Assembly: GCA_002354055.1 (NCBI GenBank) | Contig: DEKW01000020.1 | Coordinates: 1 to 64,000 of the forward strand | Direction of reading: 5' to 3' | Length of the DNA stretch: 64,000 bases | Origin: Bacteroidales bacterium UBA2712 | GTDB taxonomy: Bacteria; Bacteroidota; Bacteroidia; Bacteroidales; Paludibacteraceae | Position numbers and translations under genes: made by a program | Notes under the pieces: model-generated | Database searches by the model: none | What the model saw: only the letters and a program-made list of their open reading frames with translations | Told to the model about the DNA's origin: nothing | In this document: piece after piece, positions 25,384-33,795 of the stretch | Layout of the letters: the number at the start of each line of letters is the position of its first letter | Numbering within the stretch: the first letter of the stretch is position 1

Positions 25384-25414
25384 AGAAGCGACCGTTATGG
25401 CCGCTTCTCTTTTG
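25384..25414. terminator. Bidirectional terminator between clpP and the convergent large secreted protein
   Basis: AGAAGCG (25384-25390) pairs with CGCTTCT (25402-25408), with inner CC/GG pairs. T runs flank it on both strands: CTTTTGTTT on plus and seven T on minus. It serves both convergent genes. Confidence 0.85.
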
Positions 25415-25415
25415 T

Positions 25416-28400
25416 TTAGTCCTCTTTCTTCGCTTCAATCAAGGCTCCTTGCGGGGTGTATAACCGCTCGTCCTTGCGAATATAGAGTTGTCCGTTGAGG
25501 AAGAATTTCTCCGCCGGGCGGTTCTTTTGCTGAACGGAATTAATACCCGTTGCAATAGGGTTGAGTACCGTCAGATTGAGGATGAAGGTGGAGTCACAAC
25601 CGTGAATAGTAGGATAGATCACCGTCAGCGTCGTGTCGCCAGCCGGCAGTACACTGAGGTCGATATCTTGCCATACTTCTGCAGCACCTTCGGTGATGGT
25701 CTGACTGAAGATCATCTCGTACTTATTGGAAGCCAGTACCCATAACTCGACGATAGAGTCTCCGCCGAACTGATTCGGTGTGCTCAGAGTCACCGTCAGC
25801 GGCGTTTTGCTCGGTTTGGAGTATGCCACATCATCATAGACAGCCACTTCACCTCTGCCGCAGATATAGATCGAATCGACGCCGTAGGTAGCCGGTGCTT
25901 CGTTCACGGTGAGATGCATCGTATAGACGGAGTCACATCCCATGACGGTAGTATAGAGTTTCGTCAGGATCGTATCGCCTACGGGTATGAGGCTGAGGTC
26001 GAACTCTCTCCATACGCCCGGCAGACCCACGTAGATAGCCTGCGGTTCGTCTTCGAACGCATAGGAAGGATAGACGGTGAGGGTCAACTCATAAACGGAG
26101 TCCGTACCGTATTGCGATTGCAGCGAGTCGTAGAGGATGACAGTACCGGGCTCATGAGTATCGAGCGCTTTGTCGCGCCAAGTAGCTTCTTCGTTTTGGC
26201 AAGCCGTAGCGACCTCCTGAATGAGATAAGGGATCGCATTCACGGTCAGCTGCAGCGCATAGACGGAGTCGCAACCGTCGATATTCTTGAGCGAGTCATA
26301 CAAGGTGTACGCACCCGGAGTCAAGAGACCGTATTCCTTCTCGCGCCATACGAGCGGCTCATCCATATTGATAGTAGTGTCCTGAGCAAAGAAATGACGC
26401 GGCAGAACGGTAGCCGTGAAGGTAACGACGGAGTCGCCGCCGAAGATATTCTTCTCTGCTACGATGACATCTTCCTGAGCCGCAGCCGTGTACCATTTGC
26501 CGGAGAACTCTACTGAGTCTCCCTCGCAGAAGGCCGCCTGATACTCACCGTAGGTGGTAGGAATAGGAGAAACGATAAGCTGTTTCTCTACCGGCTCTGC
26601 AGCGAAGTAGAACTCGTTGCCCGGTTGCGTAGCCGTGATCGTTACCGTGCCGGCAGATACAGGAATGAGCGTCGTGCCCTCTACTCGGGCGATAGACTCA
26701 TCGGAAGACGTATAGACCACCGGCAGCTCCGACGAAGCGGTAGCCGTCATCTCGAAGCTCAATCCATAATAGAAGAGCTCCGGGAAGAGATCCTCCCAAG
26801 TGATGGCCTGTGCGATCTGACCGGCTTCTACATGCACCGTTACTTCGGTCGAAGCCGAGGCATAGATAGCCGGGTTAGCCGGCGTGAAGATGACCGTATA
26901 GGTCTGCTCACCCGCCTCCGGAACGATCTCCGGCTCCTGCCATGCGAACGAACCTTCTACGGAAGCCTCTCCGCCTGAGAGTTTAGATATAGAGAGCGCC
27001 TGACCGGCAGCAATCTCCGAAGCGGAAGGAGCAGTCGTGATCTCTACCGGAGTAAGAGAGATAGCAATCGTCCTGACATCCGAAGCAGGCTCGTAGCGGT
27101 CATCGCCAGCCTGATAAGCCGTGATGCTAACCGTACCGGCAGTAAGGATAACGAGTTGGTTATTCTCGACGTACGCAATCGCGCTGTCGGAAGAGAGGTA
27201 AGCCACTTCCATGCCGCTCGTAGCCGTGGCATGGAAAGGCTCCAGCACATCGGTCGTCAGCGCCTCAGCCGGCAACTCAAAGTTATGGATGGTCTGGTTG
27301 AATCCCGTAGCGGTGATAGAGAGCGAGATGGTGTGAGTGGTCGGTACCGCCTTGCCATCGGTGATGGTGATAAGACCGGTATAAACCGAGTCGCGATCCT
27401 TCGGCGTGATAGAAACCGTGAAGGTCTCCGTACCACGATCGGCACAATCGGTACCGATAGAGTTGTGGGAGAGTTCAAACGGACACGCAGGGTCGTCGCT
27501 CTCTACCAGCAGATCGACTACGTCGATATTCGAACGGGAGACAGAGATAGTCTTCGTCCAACGTACGTTACGCTCCGCATTCTCAACGATAGCGGTCTCG
27601 CTAACGATCATCTCGCGCTTACGCGGAACCGATATATTTGAGACATTATGCTCGGAATAGTCACCGGTACGGAAACGAATCTTTGTAGCCGTTTCATTCA
27701 AGGCAAAAGGACCATAGTTACGGCTGTCTTCGTCCATAACCATTGACGTCAACAACCTCCATTCCATACCCGAGCCGAAATTAGCATACTGGTCCACAAA
27801 GATAGCTTCGCGCTCGGACCATAAATACTGCTTGCTTCCGGCTTTTCCGGTAAAGGTCAGATTCGTCGGCTTGCCTACCAGGCTATATTCCTGCACGGCA
27901 GCGGGAGATTTATGTCCCTTACCGAAAGAGAAACTCTGATCCGCTAATGCATACTCGTCGCAAGCAGAGTTCGGGTCACGCACCTTAACGATTTTACGAT
28001 AGGTAGCCGCAATCCATTCCTCTTCACCGATGATACCTCCGGCCTGGGTAGCGATGATATATGCCTGTCCGGGAGTGCCGGTAATGGTCAGAGTAGCGTT
28101 ATTCTCACCACCAAGTGAGATACACTCCGCAGCGCCACCTTCGATAGCATACGTAATGACGCCGCCGCTGGTAGCCTGCGCATCCAACATGATTGTTTCT
28201 CCGGCAGAAGTGGTCTTGAGTCCCAAGAGGTTCTGATCCCAAGTGATGACCTGTTTACTCTTCGAGGTTACCGTGAAAAGTTGGGAAGCCTCTACTTCAT
28301 TGTAAATATCATTCCCCGGGGCGTGTGCCGTGATGGTAGCCGTACCATTGGCGATTGCATAAAGCGTTTTACCATCTTCAGAGACAGCCACTATCTCGGC

Positions 28401-29363
28401 ATCAGAGGTCGTATAAGTGATGACAGCCTCCTCGTTGTCCGCCGTAGCGATAGCATCCCCTGTCAACTCATCCTCTGCGTTCAGCGTGAAGGATGTAGCA
28501 GCCAGGTCGGCATTCCAATGGATGGCTTGTTCGCGCTTGGTCGTAGCTCCCGAGAGAGACACCGTCTTCGTTACCGAGCCGTTGGTCATTGTGATTGTCG
28601 CATCATGGTTGCCCACTGCTTTATCGCGGTCGTACGACACGGTAACGGTCTGCGTACCATATTGCACCTTACCGCCGAAAGAAGCGGGACTGACCGTGAA
28701 GAAGGCCGTGTTGTCGCTCGTCACGGAAAGAGCCTCAACGTTACACCATTCTACATCGAAGGTCAAGTCCGCCTTACCAGAACTAATCGCTCCTTCTCCG
28801 AAATCCAGAGAGGTGATAACGACATCATTAACCGTAGGATTATTTACGTAAGCCTGATCCGTAACTTTGACATCTGCGTACGTTCCGGCATAGTTTCCAG
28901 AATAACAGAGTTTGAGATACTTGGTCGATTTTGAAAGCGTGATAGACGCATTATACCAGTCCGTAGAAACCGAGACAACGGATGAAGTAGGAGAAACAGC
29001 GGACCAGATACGCGACCAATTGGCGTTATCCGCACTCTCTTCTATGTACCAGTCCGGGTTAGTCGCAATACCTACATTACATTTGTAGCGGAAGGTTAGT
29101 TGGCTAGGAATACTGGTCTGCGCGAGTGCAAGAACAATGAACTTGTCATCCCAGTTTCCGACAGAAAGCCCGGTAGTTCCCAAACGAACACCATTATTCT
29201 CCCATTTTTGCTGTCCTTCTTTTCGGATAACCGTGGAAGAACTATTATAATGGCTTTGGGTCCAGGTAGTATTATACGGCAATTGCGCGTAGGCTGCTAA
29301 AGAGCCTACGGCAAATACCGAAATAAGCATCCAAAGTTTTTGGATTGTTGTTTTAGTTTTCAT
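25416..29363 (-). CDS. Large secreted multi-domain protein with Ig-like and GCDSVY repeat modules
   Basis: 1315 residues. The signal peptide is KLWMLISVFAVGSLAAYAQ. Four or five bacterial Ig-like repeats follow, with the recurring pattern (E/K)QAIHW..., YTTSD.EIVAVSEDG, GTATITAHAPGNDIY (about 270-370, 370-470, 690-780, 860-940). Then come about five modules ending in GCDSVYxLxLTV or DSVYELTLTV (about 945-1265). The C-terminal tail KFFLNGQLYIRKDERLYTPQG resembles the tails of the two neighbours. Such modules occur in surface or secreted Bacteroidota proteins, often exported by type IX secretion; here this is inferred. It is third in an operon after 29372-30925 and 30938-33748, with an 8-base gap. 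No enzymatic motif was seen. Confidence 0.85.
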   Translation of the reverse strand: MKTKTTIQKLWMLISVFAVGSLAAYAQLPYNTTWTQSHYNSSSTVIRKEGQQKWENNGVRLGTTGLSVGNWDDKFIVLALAQTSIPSQLTFRYKCNVGIATNPDWYIEESADNANWSRIWSAVSPTSSVVSVSTDWYNASITLSKSTKYLKLCYSGNYAGTYADVKVTDQAYVNNPTVNDVVITSLDFGEGAISSGKADLTFDVEWCNVEALSVTSDNTAFFTVSPASFGGKVQYGTQTVTVSYDRDKAVGNHDATITMTNGSVTKTVSLSGATTKREQAIHWNADLAATSFTLNAEDELTGDAIATADNEEAVITYTTSDAEIVAVSEDGKTLYAIANGTATITAHAPGNDIYNEVEASQLFTVTSKSKQVITWDQNLLGLKTTSAGETIMLDAQATSGGVITYAIEGGAAECISLGGENNATLTITGTPGQAYIIATQAGGIIGEEEWIAATYRKIVKVRDPNSACDEYALADQSFSFGKGHKSPAAVQEYSLVGKPTNLTFTGKAGSKQYLWSEREAIFVDQYANFGSGMEWRLLTSMVMDEDSRNYGPFALNETATKIRFRTGDYSEHNVSNISVPRKREMIVSETAIVENAERNVRWTKTISVSRSNIDVVDLLVESDDPACPFELSHNSIGTDCADRGTETFTVSITPKDRDSVYTGLITITDGKAVPTTHTISLSITATGFNQTIHNFELPAEALTTDVLEPFHATATSGMEVAYLSSDSAIAYVENNQLVILTAGTVSITAYQAGDDRYEPASDVRTIAISLTPVEITTAPSASEIAAGQALSISKLSGGEASVEGSFAWQEPEIVPEAGEQTYTVIFTPANPAIYASASTEVTVHVEAGQIAQAITWEDLFPELFYYGLSFEMTATASSELPVVYTSSDESIARVEGTTLIPVSAGTVTITATQPGNEFYFAAEPVEKQLIVSPIPTTYGEYQAAFCEGDSVEFSGKWYTAAAQEDVIVAEKNIFGGDSVVTFTATVLPRHFFAQDTTINMDEPLVWREKEYGLLTPGAYTLYDSLKNIDGCDSVYALQLTVNAIPYLIQEVATACQNEEATWRDKALDTHEPGTVILYDSLQSQYGTDSVYELTLTVYPSYAFEDEPQAIYVGLPGVWREFDLSLIPVGDTILTKLYTTVMGCDSVYTMHLTVNEAPATYGVDSIYICGRGEVAVYDDVAYSKPSKTPLTVTLSTPNQFGGDSIVELWVLASNKYEMIFSQTITEGAAEVWQDIDLSVLPAGDTTLTVIYPTIHGCDSTFILNLTVLNPIATGINSVQQKNRPAEKFFLNGQLYIRKDERLYTPQGALIEAKKED

Positions 29364-29371
29364 ACAATGAT

Positions 29372-30925
29372 TTATTTAACGCGTACGCCGGATGCGTTAT
29401 ACCACGCATCGTTGGAGCGGATGAAGAGCTGACCGTTGATCAGCACTTTCTCGAAGCGCGCTTCGTGAGTAATAATTTCTTCTATACCTTGTTCTTCCGG
29501 TACTTTGGGATCCAGCGAGGTACCATCAGCATTCGTGTCCGTATAATCTATACGATATACCGTGTATTTGCCGGACTGAGCATAGTCATCAGCGATTACA
29601 TATACGAATACACATTTATGGAGTGCATCATAAGCGAAGAACGACTGCGCCGAAACACCATCTTCAACACATTCAAAAATACCGCAGGAGTCGCAGTAGG
29701 TCTCGTTAATCTTATAGGACTCACCATCAAAAGTGATCTCATCACTGCCGAGGGTAAGAGAGAGAAGATGATTGTTATAGATCAACTCTGCATCGTCCAG
29801 GAGGACGGAATCAGGATGATCCTTGCTGGCCGTTCCGCCACCTTGCAGTTTGTTGGTCGTGAAGGTCGTGAGGATATAAGCCGGCTCTTTGTCGGAATTC
29901 TCGGTTACATAACTGAACGGCACAGAGATACGTTGCCATCCCAGCGAAGCCGTAGCAGAATAGTTAATCGCTGCTTGAGCTATTTTAATCTCCGAGTAGT
30001 CAGCAGTCTCCGGATCTTGGTAGCGTGCATCGGTCGTAATGACGGTACTCATACGTGCTTGATTCGCATCCTTAGAAGCGTCGCGATCACCGGGGATATA
30101 TTTTGCCCAGAAGACCATCGAGTCCGGACGACCCTGGAACGGAGTGTTGAAACCTTCGTTTGCGGGGTCGGAGAAGTTATAGTTTTTCTCTGCTTCAGTG
30201 GCTGTTTTAGAACCGGCATTGATCTGACCATTGGTACAGTTACCATTAGCATTCACACCCAATACAGTCTTGGTAGAAAGGAGCGCACTATGAGCGCCAT
30301 TGGAACCCGGACGGACTTGGTTGGATTGCACAAACTGTTCTTTATTGTTCTTTACAAAATCAACAAACTCTCCGGTAGCCGAAACGAACGAGTGCCAGCC
30401 TTGCGGCTCGTTATTGGTCCATGCGCCCTCAAAACCGCCGTTCGGCAGCGCGTAGTTGTTGTTGCGAACCGCATCTCCGGCGAAACAAACGATAATCGGT
30501 TCGGGAAGGGTTGTAGGCTCCGCAATCTCCAGAACAATACTAGCTTCACTCTCCGTAGCCTGCGATGTGTACGTCTTACCACCTTCCTCATAGGAAGCCA
30601 GAATATTGATGGTCGCACGCAGATTCAGCAAACCTTGCAGGTAGAGCGTGGTCTCCTCGATAGAGAACTGACCGTCCTCCGACATCGTGATATTCGGCAG
30701 AACAATGCTTCCCAGACTTACACCGTTGTATTTAAAGTCCGGCAGAACAAATGTGAGGGTGTTGTCCGTTACACCCGGAAGAAGGTACACTTCGCTGCCC
30801 GGATATTCTTCTGAATCGAGCAACAGAGTGCCGTCATACTTACCGCAGACATCCATGATAGATACTGCCATTACTTGTGCCGAGATCATCAGCCCGGCAA
30901 AAAGAGTTGTAAAGATTTTTTTCAT
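29372..30925 (-). CDS. Secreted calycin-like / PCMD domain protein
   Basis: 517 residues. The signal peptide is IFTTLFAGLMISAQVMA. An N-terminal calycin-like domain follows (CGKYDGTLLLDSEEYPGSEV, LPGVTDNTLTFVLPDFKYNG). A PCMD-type domain comes next (NGGFEGAWTNNEPQGWHSF, DSMVFWAKYIPGDRDA, ISVPFSYVTENSDKEPAY, DSVLLDDAELIYN). The PCMD family is described only as putative carbohydrate metabolism. The C-terminal tail KVLINGQLFIRSNDAWYNAS matches the neighbours' tails and is probably a sorting or anchoring signal. It is a clear paralogue of the N-terminal half of the upstream protein, with gaps of 12 bases before and 8 bases after it in one operon. Confidence 0.85.
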   Translation of the reverse strand: MKKIFTTLFAGLMISAQVMAVSIMDVCGKYDGTLLLDSEEYPGSEVYLLPGVTDNTLTFVLPDFKYNGVSLGSIVLPNITMSEDGQFSIEETTLYLQGLLNLRATINILASYEEGGKTYTSQATESEASIVLEIAEPTTLPEPIIVCFAGDAVRNNNYALPNGGFEGAWTNNEPQGWHSFVSATGEFVDFVKNNKEQFVQSNQVRPGSNGAHSALLSTKTVLGVNANGNCTNGQINAGSKTATEAEKNYNFSDPANEGFNTPFQGRPDSMVFWAKYIPGDRDASKDANQARMSTVITTDARYQDPETADYSEIKIAQAAINYSATASLGWQRISVPFSYVTENSDKEPAYILTTFTTNKLQGGGTASKDHPDSVLLDDAELIYNNHLLSLTLGSDEITFDGESYKINETYCDSCGIFECVEDGVSAQSFFAYDALHKCVFVYVIADDYAQSGKYTVYRIDYTDTNADGTSLDPKVPEEQGIEEIITHEARFEKVLINGQLFIRSNDAWYNASGVRVK

Positions 30926-30937
30926 TGTTGTGATAAT

Positions 30938-33748
30938 TTATTTGATTTTTTTACCTAAAACATCATATATATGTTCGTCCTTGCGGATGATATAGATTTT
31001 TCCGTTATACAGCACTTTGCGGGCTACGCGTTTCTCCGAGCCGGTTTCCTGAACACCTGTGCTGATGGGCTCGGGAATGACGGTGAGGTACAGAACTCTG
31101 GTGGAGTCACAGAAATCATCCGACCAATACTCCGCCTTCAGCGTCACAGAGCTAATCGGGAACTGGCTGAGGTCGTAGTATTCCCATTGGATCTCCTCGC
31201 CCACGACGATGGCCAACTCTTCCTCAATGAAGTACGACGGGAAGACGGTAATAGTTACATGGACGATGGAGTCACCGCCGTAAATATTCTTCTCCGAAAC
31301 ACGCACTTCACCATCAAAGGACTCTCTGTACTCTACTCCATCGAATAGGATAAACTCACCTCCACAACATTCCGCAGAAAAGCTGCCGTATGTGACAGGA
31401 ATGTCAGATACATGCAAGCGAAGCAGATAGACAGAGTCACAACCATATTGGGTAGTCAGCGAATCGTAGATCAAATACGGCTCTTCGCGTTTGGGCAGGT
31501 CTTGGATTGTCTTGCCACGCCATTCCAGATTGGCTTCGTTGACGTATTTCTCCTCAGTGAACAGATAGATGGGGTGAACCGTCAGCGTCAGCTGATAGAT
31601 GGAGTCTTGTCCATACATCGACAGGAGCGAGTCATAGAGTACGTACGTACCTTCTGCAACCGTAGGCAGCAGCTTACCGTGCCACTCGTTCTCTTCATTG
31701 ACGCACGCACTCATCGTCTCTTCGAACCAATAACCGATTGATTGAACACTCAGCGTCAGCGTATAGACGGAGTCGCAACCGGCCTTGGTTTGCAGCGAAT
31801 CGGCAAAGGTATATACGCCCGGTGTGAGATCCTGGTAGGTCTTCTCGCGCCATGTATAAGACTCGTTCATCTTTATCGTCGCTTCCGCAGGGAAGGTATA
31901 AACCGGATGAACGGTGAGCGTTAACTTATAGACGGAGTCCGTGCTGTAAATCGATTGGAGTGAGTCATACAGCACAAATGTACCTGCCGCCGTGGTAGGC
32001 AGTGTTTTGAGACGCCATGCGGCCTCTTCGTTCTGACAAGCCGTTGCTACCTCCTCAATAAGATAAGGAATGGCTTCTACGGTAAGCGTCAGCGTATAGA
32101 CGGAGTCACAACCGGCTTTGGTTTGCAGCGAATCAGCAAAGGTATATACGCCCGGTGTGAGATCCTGATAGGTCTTCTCGCGCCATGTATAAGACTCGTT
32201 CATCTTTATCGTCGCTTCTGCAGTGAAAGCGTAGGTCGGCAACACACTCAGCGTCAACGTGATAATCGAATCACCGCCTTTGGAGTTCGGGATTCGGGTA
32301 GTATAAGAACCTGCCTCACTCAAGCTCGTAAAGAGGTTATCTGAATAAGGCTCGTTGTCGCAGGTCGTAGCCGAATAAGCATACTCGGTATCGCGAACCG
32401 GCTCTGCCATCTGAAGCGTATAAACGGAGTATGCTTTTGCCTGGGAATAGCTATCTGCCACCACATAGACAAGTACCTGATTGTGCTCCGCATCAAAGCC
32501 GATGAAGGACTTCGCCGCCTTACCATTCGTCGTAGCCGCAAAAGTATAATCGCTATCGCTGAACTCTGCAGTTGTATTGGCATGACCATTCGTAAACGAG
32601 ATAGTATTATTACCCATCTTGAACGTCGATAGCGCGTGGTTATAGATAATCTCCGCATCGTCCAGATAAACGACATCCGGGCTATTTTTGGATGCATTAC
32701 CGCCGCCCGGAGTGGCATTGGAAGAGAAAGTAACCAAGATATAGGCCGCTGTCTTAGGATCTAACGAAGTATAAACAAACGGCGTAGAGAGGCGCTGCCA
32801 ACCCTTCGAGCTGGTGGCAGAATAGTTAATCTCCGCGTTACCCACCTTAACCGAACCGTACGAACCGGTCTCCGGATCTTGGTAACGTGCATTCTGCGTA
32901 ATGACCGCATTTGCACGAGCTTTATTGGAATTATCCGTAACGTTTCCTCCGCCAGGGATATATTTTGCCCAGAATACCATCGAATCCGGCTGACCGACAA
33001 ACTTCGTATTATAACCATTATTGCCCGGATCCGAGAAGTTATAGTTTCCATTCGCATCTGAAGCGGTAGTGGATCCTGCATTGATCTGACCATTCGTACA
33101 GTTTCCATTACCTTTCGCGCCTAAGGTAATTTTTGTCTGAATCTTCACGCTGTGAGAGCCTGTAGTTCCGGGACGAACGTCCGTGCTCTGTGAGAACTGT
33201 CCTGTGCCACTCACGAAACCAGCAAAACTACCCGTAGCCGAAGGAAACGAGTGCCATCCGGTAGGCTCGTTATTGCTCCATCCGCCCTCAAAACCGCCAT
33301 TGTTAAGCGCATAATTGCGGTCGGTCACCTTGTCTCCGTTAAAAAGCACCGGAATCGGCTCCGGAAGACCGGCTTCGATAGAAAGCGACACATTCGCAAC
33401 TGTCCCGGAGATCTGACTTCCATTCACCATCGACACCATCGCACGCGTCTGAATAACTTTAATATACAAAGGACGGTTATTCAGAGTCAACTGACCGCTA
33501 CCGTTCATCGGGATATTTACCAGCACGATATCACCTAGCGAAGCCGCACCGAACTTAAAATTCGGCAGTACAAAAGTAATCGTGTTTGCCGTCACACCCG
33601 GCAGGATATACACCTCTTCGTTGGGGTACTCATCTCCGCCGATATTCAGCGTGCCTTTGTACACGCCCGATGCGTCACTAATCGTCACTGCCGTCGCAGA
33701 GACCGCCAGCACGCAGGCCATTATAACTGTAGTAAAAATCTTCTTCAT
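30938..33748 (-). CDS. Secreted calycin-like / PCMD protein extended by GCDSVY repeats
   Basis: 936 residues from ATG 33748 (MKKIFTTVIMACVLAVSATA, signal peptide). An upstream in-frame ATG at 33787 lies within the repeat before the gene. Residues about 20-130 are calycin-like (ASGVYKGTLNIGGDEYPNEEV). About 150-380 are PCMD (NGGFEGGWSNNEPTGWHSF, DSMVFWAKYIPGGG, DVVYLDDAEIIYN). About 440-850 are repeats ending GCDSVYTLTLTV. The tail KVLYNGKIYIIRKDEHIYDV resembles the neighbours'. Two 136-base stretches (31752-31887 and 32085-32220) are nearly identical and encode the same module, so the repeat number may change by recombination. It is first of the three secreted-protein genes and lies just after the TonB receptor gene. 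Confidence 0.85.
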   Translation of the reverse strand: MKKIFTTVIMACVLAVSATAVTISDASGVYKGTLNIGGDEYPNEEVYILPGVTANTITFVLPNFKFGAASLGDIVLVNIPMNGSGQLTLNNRPLYIKVIQTRAMVSMVNGSQISGTVANVSLSIEAGLPEPIPVLFNGDKVTDRNYALNNGGFEGGWSNNEPTGWHSFPSATGSFAGFVSGTGQFSQSTDVRPGTTGSHSVKIQTKITLGAKGNGNCTNGQINAGSTTASDANGNYNFSDPGNNGYNTKFVGQPDSMVFWAKYIPGGGNVTDNSNKARANAVITQNARYQDPETGSYGSVKVGNAEINYSATSSKGWQRLSTPFVYTSLDPKTAAYILVTFSSNATPGGGNASKNSPDVVYLDDAEIIYNHALSTFKMGNNTISFTNGHANTTAEFSDSDYTFAATTNGKAAKSFIGFDAEHNQVLVYVVADSYSQAKAYSVYTLQMAEPVRDTEYAYSATTCDNEPYSDNLFTSLSEAGSYTTRIPNSKGGDSIITLTLSVLPTYAFTAEATIKMNESYTWREKTYQDLTPGVYTFADSLQTKAGCDSVYTLTLTVEAIPYLIEEVATACQNEEAAWRLKTLPTTAAGTFVLYDSLQSIYSTDSVYKLTLTVHPVYTFPAEATIKMNESYTWREKTYQDLTPGVYTFADSLQTKAGCDSVYTLTLSVQSIGYWFEETMSACVNEENEWHGKLLPTVAEGTYVLYDSLLSMYGQDSIYQLTLTVHPIYLFTEEKYVNEANLEWRGKTIQDLPKREEPYLIYDSLTTQYGCDSVYLLRLHVSDIPVTYGSFSAECCGGEFILFDGVEYRESFDGEVRVSEKNIYGGDSIVHVTITVFPSYFIEEELAIVVGEEIQWEYYDLSQFPISSVTLKAEYWSDDFCDSTRVLYLTVIPEPISTGVQETGSEKRVARKVLYNGKIYIIRKDEHIYDVLGKKIK
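31752..31887 (-). repeat. Near-identical 136-bp internal direct repeat, copy 1
   Basis: Together with 32085-32220 (offset 333 bases, an exact 111 codons) this differs at only a few positions. Both encode the module KMNESYTWREKTYQDLTPGV and ...GCDSVYTLTLTV. The low divergence compared with other modules suggests recent duplication or gene conversion. Confidence 0.85.
32085..32220 (-). repeat. Near-identical 136-bp internal direct repeat, copy 2
   Basis: This is the partner of 31752-31887 in the same coding sequence. The 333-base spacing is divisible by three, so recombination between the copies would delete or add 111 residues without breaking the frame. Confidence 0.85.
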
Positions 33749-33764
33749 ATACACTTTTAAACCT

Positions 33765-33793
33765 CTTAAACGTGGCTTCAGCCACAATTAAAC
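33765..33793 (-). terminator. Repeated hairpin element after the TonB receptor gene
   Basis: CTTAAACGTGGCTTC followed by AGCCACAATTAAAC: a GTGGC-GCCAC stem with a tight loop in the 47-base gap between the receptor stop and the next gene. The same 29 bases, with one change, occur at 36781-36809 after htpG. The U run is weak, so read-through into the secreted-protein operon is possible. Confidence 0.6.
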
Positions 33794-33795
33794 TT

